64,000 nt of DNA. Origin: Microstegium vimineum. Its lineage: Eukaryota > Streptophyta > Magnoliopsida > Poales > Poaceae. Where the stretch lies: assembly GCA_022036555.1 (NCBI GenBank), contig CM039119.1, positions 1,984,001-2,048,000 on the forward strand. The letters run 5' to 3'. Below, in pieces: positions 42,547 to 54,792 of the stretch (positions are counted from its first letter, which is position 1; every line of letters begins with the position of its first letter). Position numbers and translations under genes: made by a program. Under the pieces are notes generated by a model. The model had not been told where the DNA came from. It saw only the letters and a program-made list of their open reading frames with translations, and made no database searches.

Positions 42547-45404
42547 AGTAGTATGCATACACCAGCGCACGGTGCCGTCGGTGTATGTTTTTGGCTTGTG
42601 AATTCCGTGTTGCAGGCGTGTAGTCGGACGGTGCAGCACAGGAGACGCAGGGTCGACAAAAGCATGGGCTTTTGCAATGGATCCTGACGACAAAATCTCC
42701 GTGGATCCCACCACGCACCACTATTGTCTCCCCCTCGCTGGGATCCTGCTGTGGTGACGCAGACGGTGTGGCCGGCACCGCAGAGTCGATGGGCGATGTA
42801 GATGATCCCGCTGCTCTGACGCACTGAGAGTCCGAGGATGCCCCCGACGCTTGTAGTCCTTCTGACTCCGAGGTGGATGCAGCGGTCGCAGGTGCTGGTG
42901 CTGCAGGAGGATCTGTCTTTTTTTTTTTTTGAAACTCGGAGGATCTGTCTTGGATCTGTTGTTATCGTGTGGAGGCCGGCACATGAGAAATGGCCGCCTG
43001 GACGCCGTTTCTGCACCAACTTAACCTGCGTTCGTTCCTGTTGGAAGTAAAGCATCACCAGAACTCAACGAAGCATTAGTAGGGTTAGGAGAATACCCGT
43101 GTTGATCAGAGAAATTTGCATCCCCAAAAACCGAAGATGAGTTCGTGAGCACATCTGGAAGAAGGGCAAGTTCAGATCTGAGCCTTGCACCAGCATTCGG
43201 GTGTAGAGCAGCAAAAGGATAGACATTTTCATCAAACACAACATCACGTGAGATGTAAACGCGCCCTTCTTTGGGATCTAGGCACTTGAAGCCTTTATGC
43301 ATGTTACTATAGCCAAGAAAAACACACTGTTTAGACCAAAACTCTAATTTCTTAGAATTATAGGGTCGAAGATTGGGCCACACTGCGCACCCAAAAGTCC
43401 AGAGGAAACTGTAATCCGGTGGATGGACAAACAGACGCTCGAAAAGAGTTTGATCACTGATTACTTTGGAAGGAAGTGGATTTATGAGGAAATTAAAACA
43501 GCGGTGGAAAAAGCCTCATCCCAAAATTTCAAGGGCATGGATGAATGAGCAAGAAGGGTGAGACCCATCTCTACGATATGACGGTGTTTTCATTCTGCGG
43601 ACCCATTATGCTGATGAGCGTGTGGACATGACACGTGATGATCAATGCCTATGTGTGTGAAGAAATAGTGCAAGGCTTGGTATACCCCCCAGTCTGTTTG
43701 AATGGCTCGAATTTTACAAACTAATTGTCTTTCAACAAGATTTTGAAAATCACGAAAACAATGGAAAACTTCGGATTTGTGGCGCAACAGATATAGCCAA
43801 ACAAATTTGGTATGATCGTTAATAAAATTGACATAATAAGTGGGGCGATCAATAGAGGATGGCGCAGGCCGGCCCCCATACATAAAAAAAATCAAGTCCA
43901 TAGGACGACTAGCCAAACTAGTGGATCTAGGATAAGGCAATTGGTGATTCTTGCCTTGCTAACATGCATCACAAATCCTAGACTTATTTGACTCCTTAAC
44001 AAAAGCGAGCTGATGGCGACTCAAGACCTGTTGGACTACGCGGTCTGAAGGATGACCGAGCCCATGATGCCATAGCGAAGTGGAGGGTTTGATGACACCA
44101 TATGCTTGTTTATTTGGAGATGAACGCAGTGGATACAGGCCTCCCTCACACCAGCCTTTGTGAAGAGTTTTCCTCGTCACCTGATCCTTGATGGAAAAGT
44201 GGTTCGGATGAAATTCAAGAAAGATGTTATTGTCTCGTGCGAGACGATTAACAAAACATAAATTTCTATGTGATTGTGGAACATGAAGAATATTTTTCAA
44301 AGTTAGTCTTGGGGAATGCAAAGAACCATGACCAACATTAGCAATCTCCATACCTGCTCCATCTGCAGCATGGACCTGCTCCCTGTCGTGATAGTTGTTA
44401 CATACCGTCAACTTCTCTAGCTCACCGATGATAAGATCTGTAGTACCGGTGTCCATGTACCAGTTCGTGTCAACGCCATATGAACTGACTGCTGAGGACA
44501 CACTCTTCTGCGGTGGACCTGAAAATGAGGTATCAAACCTCTTGTAGCATCGTATGACGCCGCAAAGTTGACAAAAGACGCCGCCGTGGAAACGTCCTCC
44601 GCCACGACCTCCCTTCTGACCACGGCCTGAGCCGCCGTGGTTTCCACACCCTCCACCATGGGCGTTGTAGTTGGGGCCATTGCCCCAGCCGCTGCGTGCC
44701 ACCATATTGGCGGAGTGCCCGCCGTCTCGAGCCTCGATGCGCTGCTCGTGGGAGACCAGCTGGGCGTGGAGTTCGTTGACGGTGATGGGCTCTATGCGCG
44801 TTGATACCACGGTCACCATGGAGTCGAAGTCTTGATCCAGACCAGTCAAGATGTAGGAGACAAGCTCCTCATCATCTAGTTTATGCCCAACCAAGGCCAT
44901 CTCATCTGCTAGTGATTTCATCTTAGTAAAATACTCACTGACCGATGATGCACCCTTAGATGCAGTAGCTAGCTCCATCCTCGTACCGATGGCATGAGCT
45001 CTCGACTGGGAGGCATGCAACGACTTGATTGGAGTCCATGTTGCTGCCACCGTTGTCACTGTCGTGATTTGGGATCCGATCTCCCTTGAGAGGGATGTCA
45101 GCAAATAGTTGAGAACTTGCTGATCCTTGGCCACCCACTTTTCGAAGTCAGGGTTCAGGATAGGTGTCTCGTCATCTGCCTTCTTGTCTCCCTTTGGGAT
45201 GAGGTACTTCTCCGGCGGCTGCATGGCAGGATCAATAAACTGCACCACTTGGGCGCCCCTCAATGCAGAGAGTGCTTGAGCCTCCCACATTGGATGGTTG
45301 TTTCTGGTTAGCTTCTCCATAACAGGAAGAAATCCAAAAGGAGATAAGGTAGGGAACATCGTGGAGGAGGAAGATGATGTGAATGCCATGTGGTAGAACA
45401 TCCT

Positions 45405-46560
45405 AAATTAATGAACTCACCGGAGTACTTGCCTTCCATTAGACACTAAGTACCCAAGAGAGCGCACTAACTAGACCAGCTCCGTCGAGCGCACCCAACG
45501 GGGGGAACTCGAATATCCACGTTTTCATCCAAGATCCAATACTGAGTACAAAACTTACATACTTAGTCCATTTCATACAATACAATACAGAGTCTTGAAA
45601 TTTATTTGTTACAATCCAGAGTTCTGAGCGCAGAAATAAAATAACAGAATTAAATGAACATCTAGCGGAAATGATACAAGGATTCGTCTGTGCCCACTAG
45701 AAGAATCCTCCACACAAGAGCTAACTCCTTAGGCTACACCTGCAACAAGGGTAAAATAAACCCTGAGTACACAATGTACTCGCAAGACTTAACCGGCTAT
45801 TGGGAATATTTTCCTGACTCTCAAGGGTATGCAGGGGTTGTATGGTTTGCTGGTTTTAAAGAGTTTGTCAAAAGCATTACTAAGAGTGTAACCATATTTT
45901 TATTCTGTTAGCAGTCAATTTTAGTTCATTAACCAACAATTCTAGGTAAGCACCTGTTCTACGTTCAAGCATGTGATAAGCAATCAGGACCATTTTATCA
46001 TCTTCCTTGTTCCAGTCTTACTACGGTGCTAGACCATAGCCAAGTCGTACCGCATAGCGCGGCGATTCGCGAATCAATGTAGCCCAGCTGGGTACCCCAA
46101 AACACACGCCTCATCTGCACCTCGGGCACAGACAAGAACAACCTACCACTCTCCTGTCCAGGGGTCCAGGTCCCCGTCCAAACTGGGACTCTAAGCCCCT
46201 GCACCTGAGTCCCGGACTCAGTGCAATACTTAGACCTCCACCCCAAAAACCACCGGTAACAGTCGGTCCAGATAGAGCCGAAACCCAAGACAAGAGAGTA
46301 ACAAGTCTTCCCGCTCCCATAAGCAAGTATGTGCTCAGTATAATAAGTCTGTGACCTGACTACCATCCACAGCAACGGACGGTTCCTAATCGACACAGGC
46401 AGGGAAAGTGTAACCCAATTAAGCCCCGTTAGCCGCGGGACTCAACTCGCCACACCCACCAATAACCAAACCTCATCCCTGCCCGATCACCATTTTATTT
46501 TTCCACCCTCCTCTATGAGAGTAATATTATTCACCTAGTGTGAGCAACGACAGGTCACTC
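45405..46560 (-). repeat. LTR-retrotransposon fragment, minus orientation
   Basis: On minus it reads GTCGATTAGGAACCGTCCGTT, then a TGTACTCAGGGTTTA..TTGCAGGTGTAGCC block and GTGGGCACAGACGAATCC. A diverged relative lies in plus orientation at 51740-52800. No coding domain. It adjoins the copia gag start but appears unrelated to it. Confidence 0.5.
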
Positions 46561-46574
46561 ACGCTACCGATAGC

Positions 46575-46901
46575 CTAAGCATGGCAGCTACTCGGACTTG
46601 TACTAGTACGACTCATAGGATAGATATATTTATGCATGTGATTTTCATAGAACTCCTGAACGTAAATGCACAATATGTATATATAATTATATATTAGTGA
46701 ATATAAAAATAGGGTTATGCACCGGGGCTTGCCTTCAGCGGGCACGGTGTCAGGAAAGTCAGTGACTGGTGGCTCCGTGGCGTCCTCCTGCACGAGGATC
46801 TCCTCCTCGTTCTCCTCGACGACCTCGTCGTACTCCTGCTCGTCGAAGGTCACGATCTCCACTGGCTCGTTCACTATATGCGTGCAAAGGTGATGATGCA
46901 A
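46575..46901 (-). other. Acidic open frame next to the LTR fragment
   Basis: An uninterrupted minus frame begins with an acidic segment (EEQ/DE-rich, EENEEEILVQED) encoded by GC-rich, coding-like sequence at 46730-46880, then runs into AT-rich sequence. It may be an exon or the tail of a retroelement frame. I do not recognise it. Confidence 0.25.
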
Positions 46902-48768
46902 CAGTTAATAAATAGACAACCACAAACCTTGAATTAGAACACGGCTACCAACTGCTACACTAGCTCTAATAAATAAGACAAAGAGACCAGCCCTCTATCA
47001 TATTGCTACAACGATCACGTACAACAAGCATATGCTGACGCCATGAAGCTATTGACACACATCCGAATTAAACTTATTTCTCAACTAGCACCACGATTCC
47101 TACGGAATAAAATAATCTAAATAACTAAACATACTAATTAAACCAATAACCAACAACACAGCAAAACGGACGAACTATCTCATGAAATAGATATCTATTT
47201 TAGGAACTCAACAAAGTTTATATACCGCAACTTTTAGACACTTGTATAATATTATACTAATTAACAAGCCAACTCAAACTAATTAGAATAGGAAAACTAA
47301 TTAGCTTACGAGCACTATGGACTTTCTGCCAACCGGCGGACGATTTGGTTAGGCCAAAGACACCCCGGACAGTGCTAGCCACACGCAGCTAAGTAGCTCT
47401 GCGATGCTCTGCTACGGACACCACTGCGCTCAAGCCTTAGGACAGCGATGGCAGCTCCATGGGATGGCGCAGAACACAGCCCAGGCGAGCTAAGCTGCCT
47501 GTGCATTTATCTCCAACTTTGGAGAGACAGCCTATGCACGCGACAGCGGAAACTGTTGCAGACCAGTTGTACGTGAAAATTTCCAAACGAAACCGAGTTA
47601 AATGGTCAAGGTTGTACGTGCTGTGGTGTACTGCCAAGCTTCTTAACTCTCTGCTCCTAGCAGTGTTGCAGCCATGGACTGGTGAAACACAGGGTGAGAT
47701 TGACCATGACGTGAGTGTAGACTGACTTGCCATAATGGAGATGTCTCCATGCACCACCTGCTATCAATTAAAACCAGAAGACAAGGGCCAGAAGGGAGAA
47801 GACCGGATGTAAGTGGCCACTAAAAAAATGATGCGTGCATGGATTGTCCAATGGTTGCTGAAGTGCTGATGCTTGCTAGGAGTTAGCACGTGCACACGTT
47901 GCAGTTAAAACAACTAGGGGACAAGAGCCAGACGAAAAGACTAGAACCTAATTAGCAATTAATGGCAATGCATGCCTGGCCAGGTGTAGGTGGACGCGAC
48001 GATGAAGCGACGACAAAACGACGGTGCCGCAGAAAATTAAACGCACGCACGCACACTCGGTCGGGAGCAGGCAACACGCAGCAGCAGCACAGACGTAGCG
48101 GGCAATCGTGCGAGACATTGCTGACCGCGCGACATCGAGCAGCGACGCGAGATGACCGCGCACACCAGCCCGACAACCCAAGCACTCGCACAATTAATTA
48201 GATTGTTAAATACATACGAATAAATTTTTGAGCCTGACAAGAACTATTGGGTTAACTTTTATTTTAACATTTTTATTCAATATTAACGGTAACAAGAATT
48301 TAACCACACAATTCATCTCATGCATTAATTTATAAATATGATGATCATGACATGATTTAATAAGGTGATTTAGGATACATGCCATCTCAATCTGTTAGGA
48401 ACAATGCTCCGATTACCATGTGAGAATGGGAGAACGAGATGCATTTCCTGGCACTCGGGTACGTGTTAATATAGGCACGTGAAACAGCCCCCGCGGTGGC
48501 GTTACATGGTAGTTGAATCCTAACAAGATTAGTCTACAATCTAGGAACTAACCTTAGATATACATGTACAATTACAACGGCTCTACAAACCAGGGAACAA
48601 GCCTATCGTCTAACAACTTTTAAGATTATTTTCGTTGTATAACTCTATGGAAGCAGATATTTGACAACAACAACTGCGGTATTCTAGACTGAAATTGAAT
48701 TATGAAAAATAACATCTTGGAATCATAAACATCATAGTTCAAATTGTTGTTTATTTCTGTTTGTGTAG
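46902..48768. other. Intergenic or degraded repeat DNA
   Basis: Frames at 47437-47757 and 47948-48240 lie opposite each other on both strands without any family signal. 47940-48190 is GC-richer and repeat-like (ACGCACGCACG, GCAGCAGCAG). No gene supported. Confidence 0.35.
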
Positions 48769-49485
48769 ATAATTCTTATATCTGAAGCATAGAGATACTA
48801 TAATATCAATGATGATACAATCGTAGAGAAACTTTGCAAGTTCTCTTCATCATTCCGCAAAGTGCTTGGAGACGGGGAGTGCTCTACAGGAGTTTCATAT
48901 ATTCATACTTGGTTATATTGCTGGCCCTATTTATAATTTGTCACCTCTAGTTGTTCTTTTGCTTTACATAAGTTTTTTTAATTATATCCATTGTTAACTC
49001 CTCTACAGGAGCTTGTTCTTGACAATGATAATACCTCTGAAGAGAATAATCTTATGTGTTCGATTGAGAATGTCTCGTCAGTATGTATTACCGTTCAATC
49101 GTTGTATGGTGGCTTCAACAAATACTGCCAGGTAAGATACAATTGTTTTACTTGTACCTATGCTTGTCAGGCTAAAAGAAAAGAAAAGAATAAATATTAA
49201 GTGATTATAATTGTAATACAACAAAAATGTTTGTTAAGCCAATTTGCTTGAATCGTCATGTTTATTTAATTTCACTATAACACGAATGCAAATAAAAAAA
49301 GTTTTTTTTGTTGCAGTATATTGTTTCTACGGTTCTACTTATGATTTGTGATTGCTTAGGGATTCATGTATATATATAGCTACTTGGAGACAAATGTGTG
49401 AACATAGCATATTTTATTTTTAGCACGCGTTCATAGAGCTGCTACAAAGAATAAACAAATGGAAAACTAAAACGAGAGAAGTTAG
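48769..49485 (+). pseudogene. Otubain-like (peptidase C65) gene remnant, three exons
   Basis: Otubains are cysteine proteases that remove ubiquitin chains. Exon A, 48769-48911, follows TTTGTGTAG. It reads INDDTIVEKLCKFSSSFRKV and LGDGEC, the otubain Asp/Cys site. Directly after the Cys the frame is off by one base; the shifted frame reads YRSFIYSYL, the expected continuation. An in-frame TAG lies at 48790-48792. Exon B, 49009-49131, sits between CTCTACAG and CAG/GTAAGA and starts ELVLDNDNTSEE. Exon C, 49424-49485, reads HAFIELLQRINKWKTKTRE, matching the otubain helix near the end of the first half. Later exons with the catalytic His are missing; a copia LTR begins at about 49554. Splice signals survive, so the copy is a gene duplicate and not a retrocopy. 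Confidence 0.65.
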
Positions 49486-49553
49486 GTAAGTTTCAAAATG
49501 ACTGGTTTGTTATGTCTCTAGCATGTTAGCCACATAATTCTAACTCTAGGAAT

Positions 49554-50472
49554 GAGTAAAGTTTAACTCTCATCAAGAGGTTGACAAGGTTAGGAGTTGG
49601 AGCAAATTTTCTGTTTATTTTCTCACACAACACACTGCCATACCAACCTAAAGGGTTGGGGATACAAATATATAGGCTGCGAACTAGCCAGCTAGGTGTT
49701 GTCCTAGATGCTAGTTAAGATGCTTGTCCTAAGATACTTGTTCCTAAGATGTTGTCCTAAAGATGCTAACCGTCAGTCAAGGGTTGCTATCCTAAGACAC
49801 CAACACCACCATGTGTTGTAGCCCCACATACACCAGACAGAGACTTATCCATCATTCTCCCCCTAAGTCTTGTGTGGCTCCTTGTGAGGAATCTGAACCA
49901 TCCCGATCCTGGTGCAAAACTTCTGGAACTTGATCCGCCCAAGTCACTTGGTCAGGAAGTCGGCGAGCTGGTCTTGGGTGTTGATGTAGTTGGCTTGTAC
50001 ACTCCCTTCATCCATGCAGCTTCTAATGAAGTGATACTTCACCCGTATGTGCTTGTTGCGCTCATGGAAGACAGGGTTCTTCGCCAAGGCCAAGGTGGAC
50101 TTGTTGTCCACCCTAAGCTCCACTGCCTCTACGTCTCTGCCAAGGAGATCACCGAGTAGCCGAGCCAGCTATAGAGCCAGAGTGGAAGCGGTAGTGGCTG
50201 CAATGTACTCTGCCTCACAGCTAGACAAAGCCACTACCTATTGCTTGACTGACTGTCAGCTTATCAAACACTTGCCAAGGAAGAACAACGTCCCGCTGGT
50301 GCTCTTGCTCTGTCGCCAGTGTGGTCGCTGTCACTGTACCCGATGAAGTGTGCCGCGTCAGGGCACCTTGGGTACTGCAAGTCATAGTTGGAGGTGCCCG
50401 CGACATAACAGAGGATCCTCTTCATGGCCTGCTGATGCTCCATCGTTGGTCGATGCATGAACCGGCTGACAA
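49554..50472 (-). pseudogene. Ty1/copia 3' end: RNase H fragment and LTR
   Basis: On minus, from about 50472: MEHQQAMKRILCYVAGTSNY, GYSDSDHTGD (RNase H start) and, in shifted frames, recognisable RNase H text down to about 49868. A purine tract GGGGGAGAATGATGG (about 49850-49864) is followed by an LTR part, with a TATATATTTG promoter word near 49668. Internal frameshifts are present. The upstream gag-to-RT part is absent. This is a different copia copy from the one at 42-45 kb. Confidence 0.75.
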
Positions 50473-51170
50473 TTTAATAGCGAATTGTTGTTATAGACCA
50501 TGAACAATGTTCAGAGAAAAAGAATAATCTTCAGGATCCCGTTTTGAGTTATCGAAGTTATATTGTCTGAATTGAATGCATGGTTCGCATGACGAAGATG
50601 CACACATTTCATTTTGGAACGAGCAATGGGGATACTGTTTCAGTAAACAAGTATGCGTGTGTCTGATGAATACCAGGATGGTGTTAGGTCCACTCATTGA
50701 TAACGCAAATGGTTTGGGAAATGGATTATGGAAGAAGTTGCAGTGGTATCAGCGATTATTTAATTTGTTTGTTTGGTTGGTGTATGGTAATGTTATCGAG
50801 AACGAGGAGAGCAAAAGCACGGCACCAACAACATCCAGTAATGCTTTAACGCTCGGGGAGAAGTGGAATCAATCTTGAATAAGCCGTTTGTTTACGTGGT
50901 ACCTGATATCGGTCTCACGTTAACCAAACATGAGTATCGTTTTCTATTTTCCTCCGCAATCAGATGGCGTTACATTTGTGCGAACCAAACAGCTTGTAGG
51001 TTGCAGTTGCAGAGCTTTTGTCTTGGATAAGAAATTAAGGAAGTCGATCGATAGTGTCGATGACATTATATTCAACGTATGTACATACATGTAAAAAAAT
51101 AATGTTGATGAGCAAGCGGCGGCGTTTGCAAAACAAGAAAAAAATTGACCTGTCCAGTTTTGTGATCCTC
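50473..51170. other. Unassigned intergenic sequence
   Basis: The plus frame 50576-50878 and the minus frame 50491-50697 overlap and have no family signal. No gene supported. Confidence 0.35.
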
Positions 51171-51179
51171 AGCCTCTCT

Positions 51180-51250
51180 GCCACCTAGGCCCCACCAGCC
51201 AGCATGGGTTGGGCCTTTGGGCCACCACAGCTGAATCAGATTGGGCCACC
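51180..51250 (+). promoter_or_regulatory. F-box-family promoter relic
   Basis: CCCCACCAGCCAGC, then GGGTTGGGCC and TTTGGGCC, matches the conserved block upstream of F1, F3 and F4 (CCCCACCAGTCAGC..TTTGGGCC). No F-box follows. Together with the 3' relic at 52830-53437 it suggests a copy whose body has been lost. Confidence 0.4.
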
Positions 51251-51739
51251 CGACCTCCGCCATAGTGGCATAGTCAGCTTTAGACTGTCTGCACCAGGGT
51301 CTCCTAAAGCAAACTGCAGGGTCATTTTAGCGAAAAAAAACCGTGGTTCGGTATTTTACGGGAGAGGCACAGTTCCGAATGTGAGGCAGTAGCGGAGAGT
51401 GCGCTAACCCGGCGGCCCCACCACGTAGAGCAACGCGCGCGACACAGCAACATGCGCATGCGCAGGCACGAGAATCTAGGTGTGGGCCCCACTATTTTAA
51501 CTCGCTATAAAAAGGTAATAGCTCACAAAGAAAGAAACCAAATTAAATTTCTATTACACCATTAAATTCATTTTAATAAATCCTTCAAAACAAGATGTCA
51601 CGTGGATATATTTAGATAAAATTTATTTATAAACATATAAGTTATATTGTTGCTAGTTGATATAGAGGATGAATGAGTGCGTGAGAAAGCGATAAAATTT
51701 ATGGAATAAATAGAAAGAATGTTGGGAGTAATAAACTGA

Positions 51740-52800
51740 GATCGAGCGGATACGGTGTTGGTGAGCCACCAGATGGGTCTGGTGAGCGGGTTCTTTCCGC
51801 CTATGTCGATTAGGAACCGTTCGTTGTTGAAGTGATAAGACAAGACTTTGCAGTACTGGTCACATACTTCTGGAAGCTGGAACTCGGCTATTCCATTATG
51901 AGAATGGTTACCCGCGCACTGTGAGTGGAGAGATAGCGAGAGTAGCGTGTACCCACGTGGGCGAGGACCAGAGTGTGGTGTAACTGGGCTCTCGGGTGGC
52001 GCGGAGCCGGTCTTGTGTGGAGGATCCGACGGAAGGTTGACATATGCAAGCTTTGGGGCTACATATGTCGTGTGATTCGAAATCCCCAGCTGGGCTTTAA
52101 TCGATTCGAATCGTCGTTGCTCCTCGGTTATGGAGACTCGACTCACTTTTCCTCAACGTAGCTAATGAAACTTGAACTGGATACTGGATGGTTTTGATGG
52201 ATATGGTTGTTACCTCGTTATCGATGAGAACTGCGATTGGTATTTGAGTAACTGTTTATGATAAACGAATCAATTGCAAATGTTTTATAAAAAGCTCATT
52301 TATGCAAAACTTTGACCTTGGCAAACCATACCTTGAATCCTAAAATCCTGCATACCTTATATATTCACCACCTTTTCTTTTGCCGGGTAAGTCTTGTTGA
52401 GTACTCCCGTACTCAGGGTTTGTTAACCCCTGTTGCAGGTGAAAGTCTTTCCTGCGGAGGTTGAGGTCACTAACTACCGGTGGGCACGGTGACTCTATAG
52501 TAACTTCTTATCCTTATGCTTTTGTTGGAGGATGTCATTTTAAAGTTAGCAATGTATTTCAACTTATGTTATTTAATCATTTCAAAAACAAATTTATTTG
52601 TAAACTCTTTTGAAAAGATATTTTCGCAGCAAAACTCTGTGTATTTGATATGTATTACTTAATCTCACGAGCTTGGTTGTAACGTGATTTACCAAGGTCT
52701 TTCAGGACACTCGGCGGGCTTCCGAGTTCATATAGGTGATTGTATGTGCTTGTCAACGCGTTTAGCGGTGATAGCCGTACTTGATCTTGTATGAATAAGG
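51740..52800 (+). repeat. LTR-retrotransposon fragment, plus orientation
   Basis: Contains GTCGATTAGGAACCGTTCGTT (51806), GAGTACTCCCGTACTCAGGG (52400) with TTGCAGGTG, and CACTCGGCGGGCTTCCGAG (52710). It is the inverted, diverged relative of 45405-46560. It fills the space where the body of an F-box copy would be. Confidence 0.5.
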
Positions 52801-52829
52801 GATTCTGTCACACTCTGCTAGGTGGGTTC

Positions 52830-53437
52830 AGTGGGCTTCGCTTTGCTTTGATCGATGACAGGCCCATGAAAGATCTGTCTGGCGTTTACACTAAAGATGC
52901 CTTCTACCTTACCCACACAAAAAATGCCTTCTACCTAACTCTAATCATGTTCATCCATAATCCTCATCTGTCAATGAATGGTGATATCGGTGCTAAACAT
53001 AGAGACATAGTTATCTTAGTGAGTTTGTACAAGTGTTGCTGTTAACCTATATATGTTGTTGTGAATAATAAATTTCTGTTGTTTGGCAGATGAGAAATAA
53101 TTGTTCATTGAGCCAAATTTGATTAATCAATCATCCGATGGCATTCTCAAACTTCCTAAATTTCTGCAGAACTGGAAGCGGCTTGTAGTACAGGTGAGGA
53201 GCCAAGTGCGGGTGGCTCAAGCCCATGAAAAAGTATAGGCTCTGGAGACATGGGGAACTGGGTAGTATAGTAATGGTAAGTAGCATGAGGTTTATGGTGG
53301 TCACAAGACTTTTTGTATCAGTGAGATTGGTGCTGGCCATCAACTTTTGTGTTTCTCAAGCATCAGTTTCTCTTAAAAAATTTAACTTTATTTGTCTCCA
53401 GGTTCTAATAGGCTTGTATGTAAGTTGTTTGTTAAAA
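52830..53437 (+). pseudogene. F-box-family 3' relic (intron end, last exon, flank)
   Basis: Matches the F2 downstream region 23270-24020 over about 600 bases: a TCTGTCAATG intron block, AATTTCTGCAG acceptor (53161-53171), a last exon with GAGCCAAGTGCGGGTGGCTC, then TAATGGTAAGTAGCATGAG and GTGAGATTGGTGCTGGCC. There is no F-box or central domain. It is cut on the right by the copia LTR at about 53442. Confidence 0.6.
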
Positions 53438-53441
53438 AATA

Positions 53442-54134
53442 TGGCAATTTCCAGATTAATACCAGAATATAAATCATGACAGATTGATTAACTAGAATAA
53501 ACATGTGCAACATACTAACATGATTAAACCACATATCACATAGCATGTTCAAGTTAACTAGCATAGACATAGCTTGTCTACTAGATATTATACCTGCTAG
53601 TTGTAGGAGTAGTAGATTGTGGTGAAGATGGTGAAGATGCAAGTGTCGATGGAGCGACGTTCAGGTTGTTGAAGACGATGTCGATGTCGTCGATGTCGAT
53701 CAGTGGCTGCGGAAGACTTCGGTTCAGCTGACGACGAATACGCCGGGACGTAGCGCCGCCTGACTTGGATGGAAGATGACCCACGCGAATAGCGCTTCCC
53801 AAAAACCTTATTCGCCTTCTCCCACTGCAGGATCACGAAGACGAGGGTTCCGGAGACCTGCTCGCCCAGTTGCCGGTGCACGCTAACGATCGGACTGGAG
53901 TAGCTACGGTGGTGCAACAGCGAGAAGAGGTAGAAACTCTAGCTCTTAATTTATGATATATTGGCGTGACCGATAGTCTGATTATATAGTCTGGTCCAAC
54001 CAATACCTCCACTTCCACAAGCAATGTGGTACTAAATAGTTCCCACATCCTCTCTTGCTTTTATGCATGGGCCTTTGAGATTTATTAGGAATTTCTGAAT
54101 TTGTTATTGGGCCAAGCCCATATAAATTCCAACA
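53442..54134 (-). repeat. 3' LTR of the minus-strand copia element
   Basis: On minus the LTR starts TGTTGGAATTTATATGGGC right after a GGTGGGGGAT purine tract (54134-54145). A TATATAATC promoter word lies at about 53970-53980. The end near 53442 is set by where F-box relic homology stops and is approximate. Confidence 0.7.
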
Positions 54135-54790
54135 ATCCCCCACCAGATCTCAAATACCCATTTAGAGATTTGCCTGTTCTCGCTTCTGTTTGATATACCA
54201 GTGTTTCGGCAGAGACTGTGAAGTTGAACTTCCGCCTAGAACCACAAGTTACACTCATCCACAACTTGAACAATAGACTACGCCTTGAATTGCAAGTTTT
54301 GTGCAAATAAGCTTTACCCAAAGCCAAACTAATACCTGACCACCAATAGTCTTACTCCGTGGGTGGAGCATATACGTCGTACTCCGTGGTCTCTTAATGA
54401 GTTTACTAGAGACTACCCAAGTCTCATAAACTGCGACGTTTTAACAGTCGAACTCATATAGGTATGTTCTTTCAAGAATGCTCTGTAGGACAACATCTTC
54501 TCTAATGAAAGCCAATAGAACATATTAAGGCATTTAGCCAACCTACCATACAGTGTCTTATTGCTTTTGAGAGTATTTGCATCTTCACTTAGAGAGGGTT
54601 TATAGTTATACTCTCCTCAGTTTATCAATAGCTTGTTCTTCCCAGATCCTTAGTCACGGGATCTCCGATAAAAAAGGTTGGGTTACTACTACTGCAAACT
54701 CACATGGGTCTCATACCCATCTCCCTCGATGCAATTTCTATCACATTCCGTGATAGCCCTTTAGTAAAGGGATCTGCTAGGTTTTTGTTG
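54135..54790 (-). other. Copia 3' non-coding part
   Basis: Between the last pol residues (ADPFTKGL, about 54760) and the 3' LTR. No frame of note. It corresponds to the 3' leader before the purine tract. Confidence 0.5.
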
Positions 54791-54792
54791 GT

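Larger units (their letters stand above)
42096..45389 (-). pseudogene. Truncated Ty1/copia retrotransposon: gag, integrase, start of RT
   Basis: On minus from ATG 45387-45389: gag of the UBN2 type (LTRNNHPMWEAQALSAL, MKSLADEMALVGHKLDDEE), a Gly-rich stretch with CQLC, the protease-region motif WYMDTGTTD, a gag-pre-integrase domain (HHGLGHPSDRVVQQVL, C..C), an integrase core in another frame (43590-43940: IQTDWGVY, AHQHNGSAE), the integrase C-terminal part (43021-43383: CVFLGYSNMHKGFKCLDP) and a linker. The conserved TRLQHGIHKPK lies at about 42590-42630, followed by RT start blocks (CKWVY and RYKARLVAKGFKQRY) down to about 42100. The rest of RT and RNase H are missing. Several frameshifts separate the blocks. 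A SINE splits the RT part. Both LTRs of this copy are absent. Confidence 0.85.

Noticed and set aside
47437..48240. Overlapping frames on both strands
   Set aside because: No family signal, no splice or promoter evidence; probably chance.
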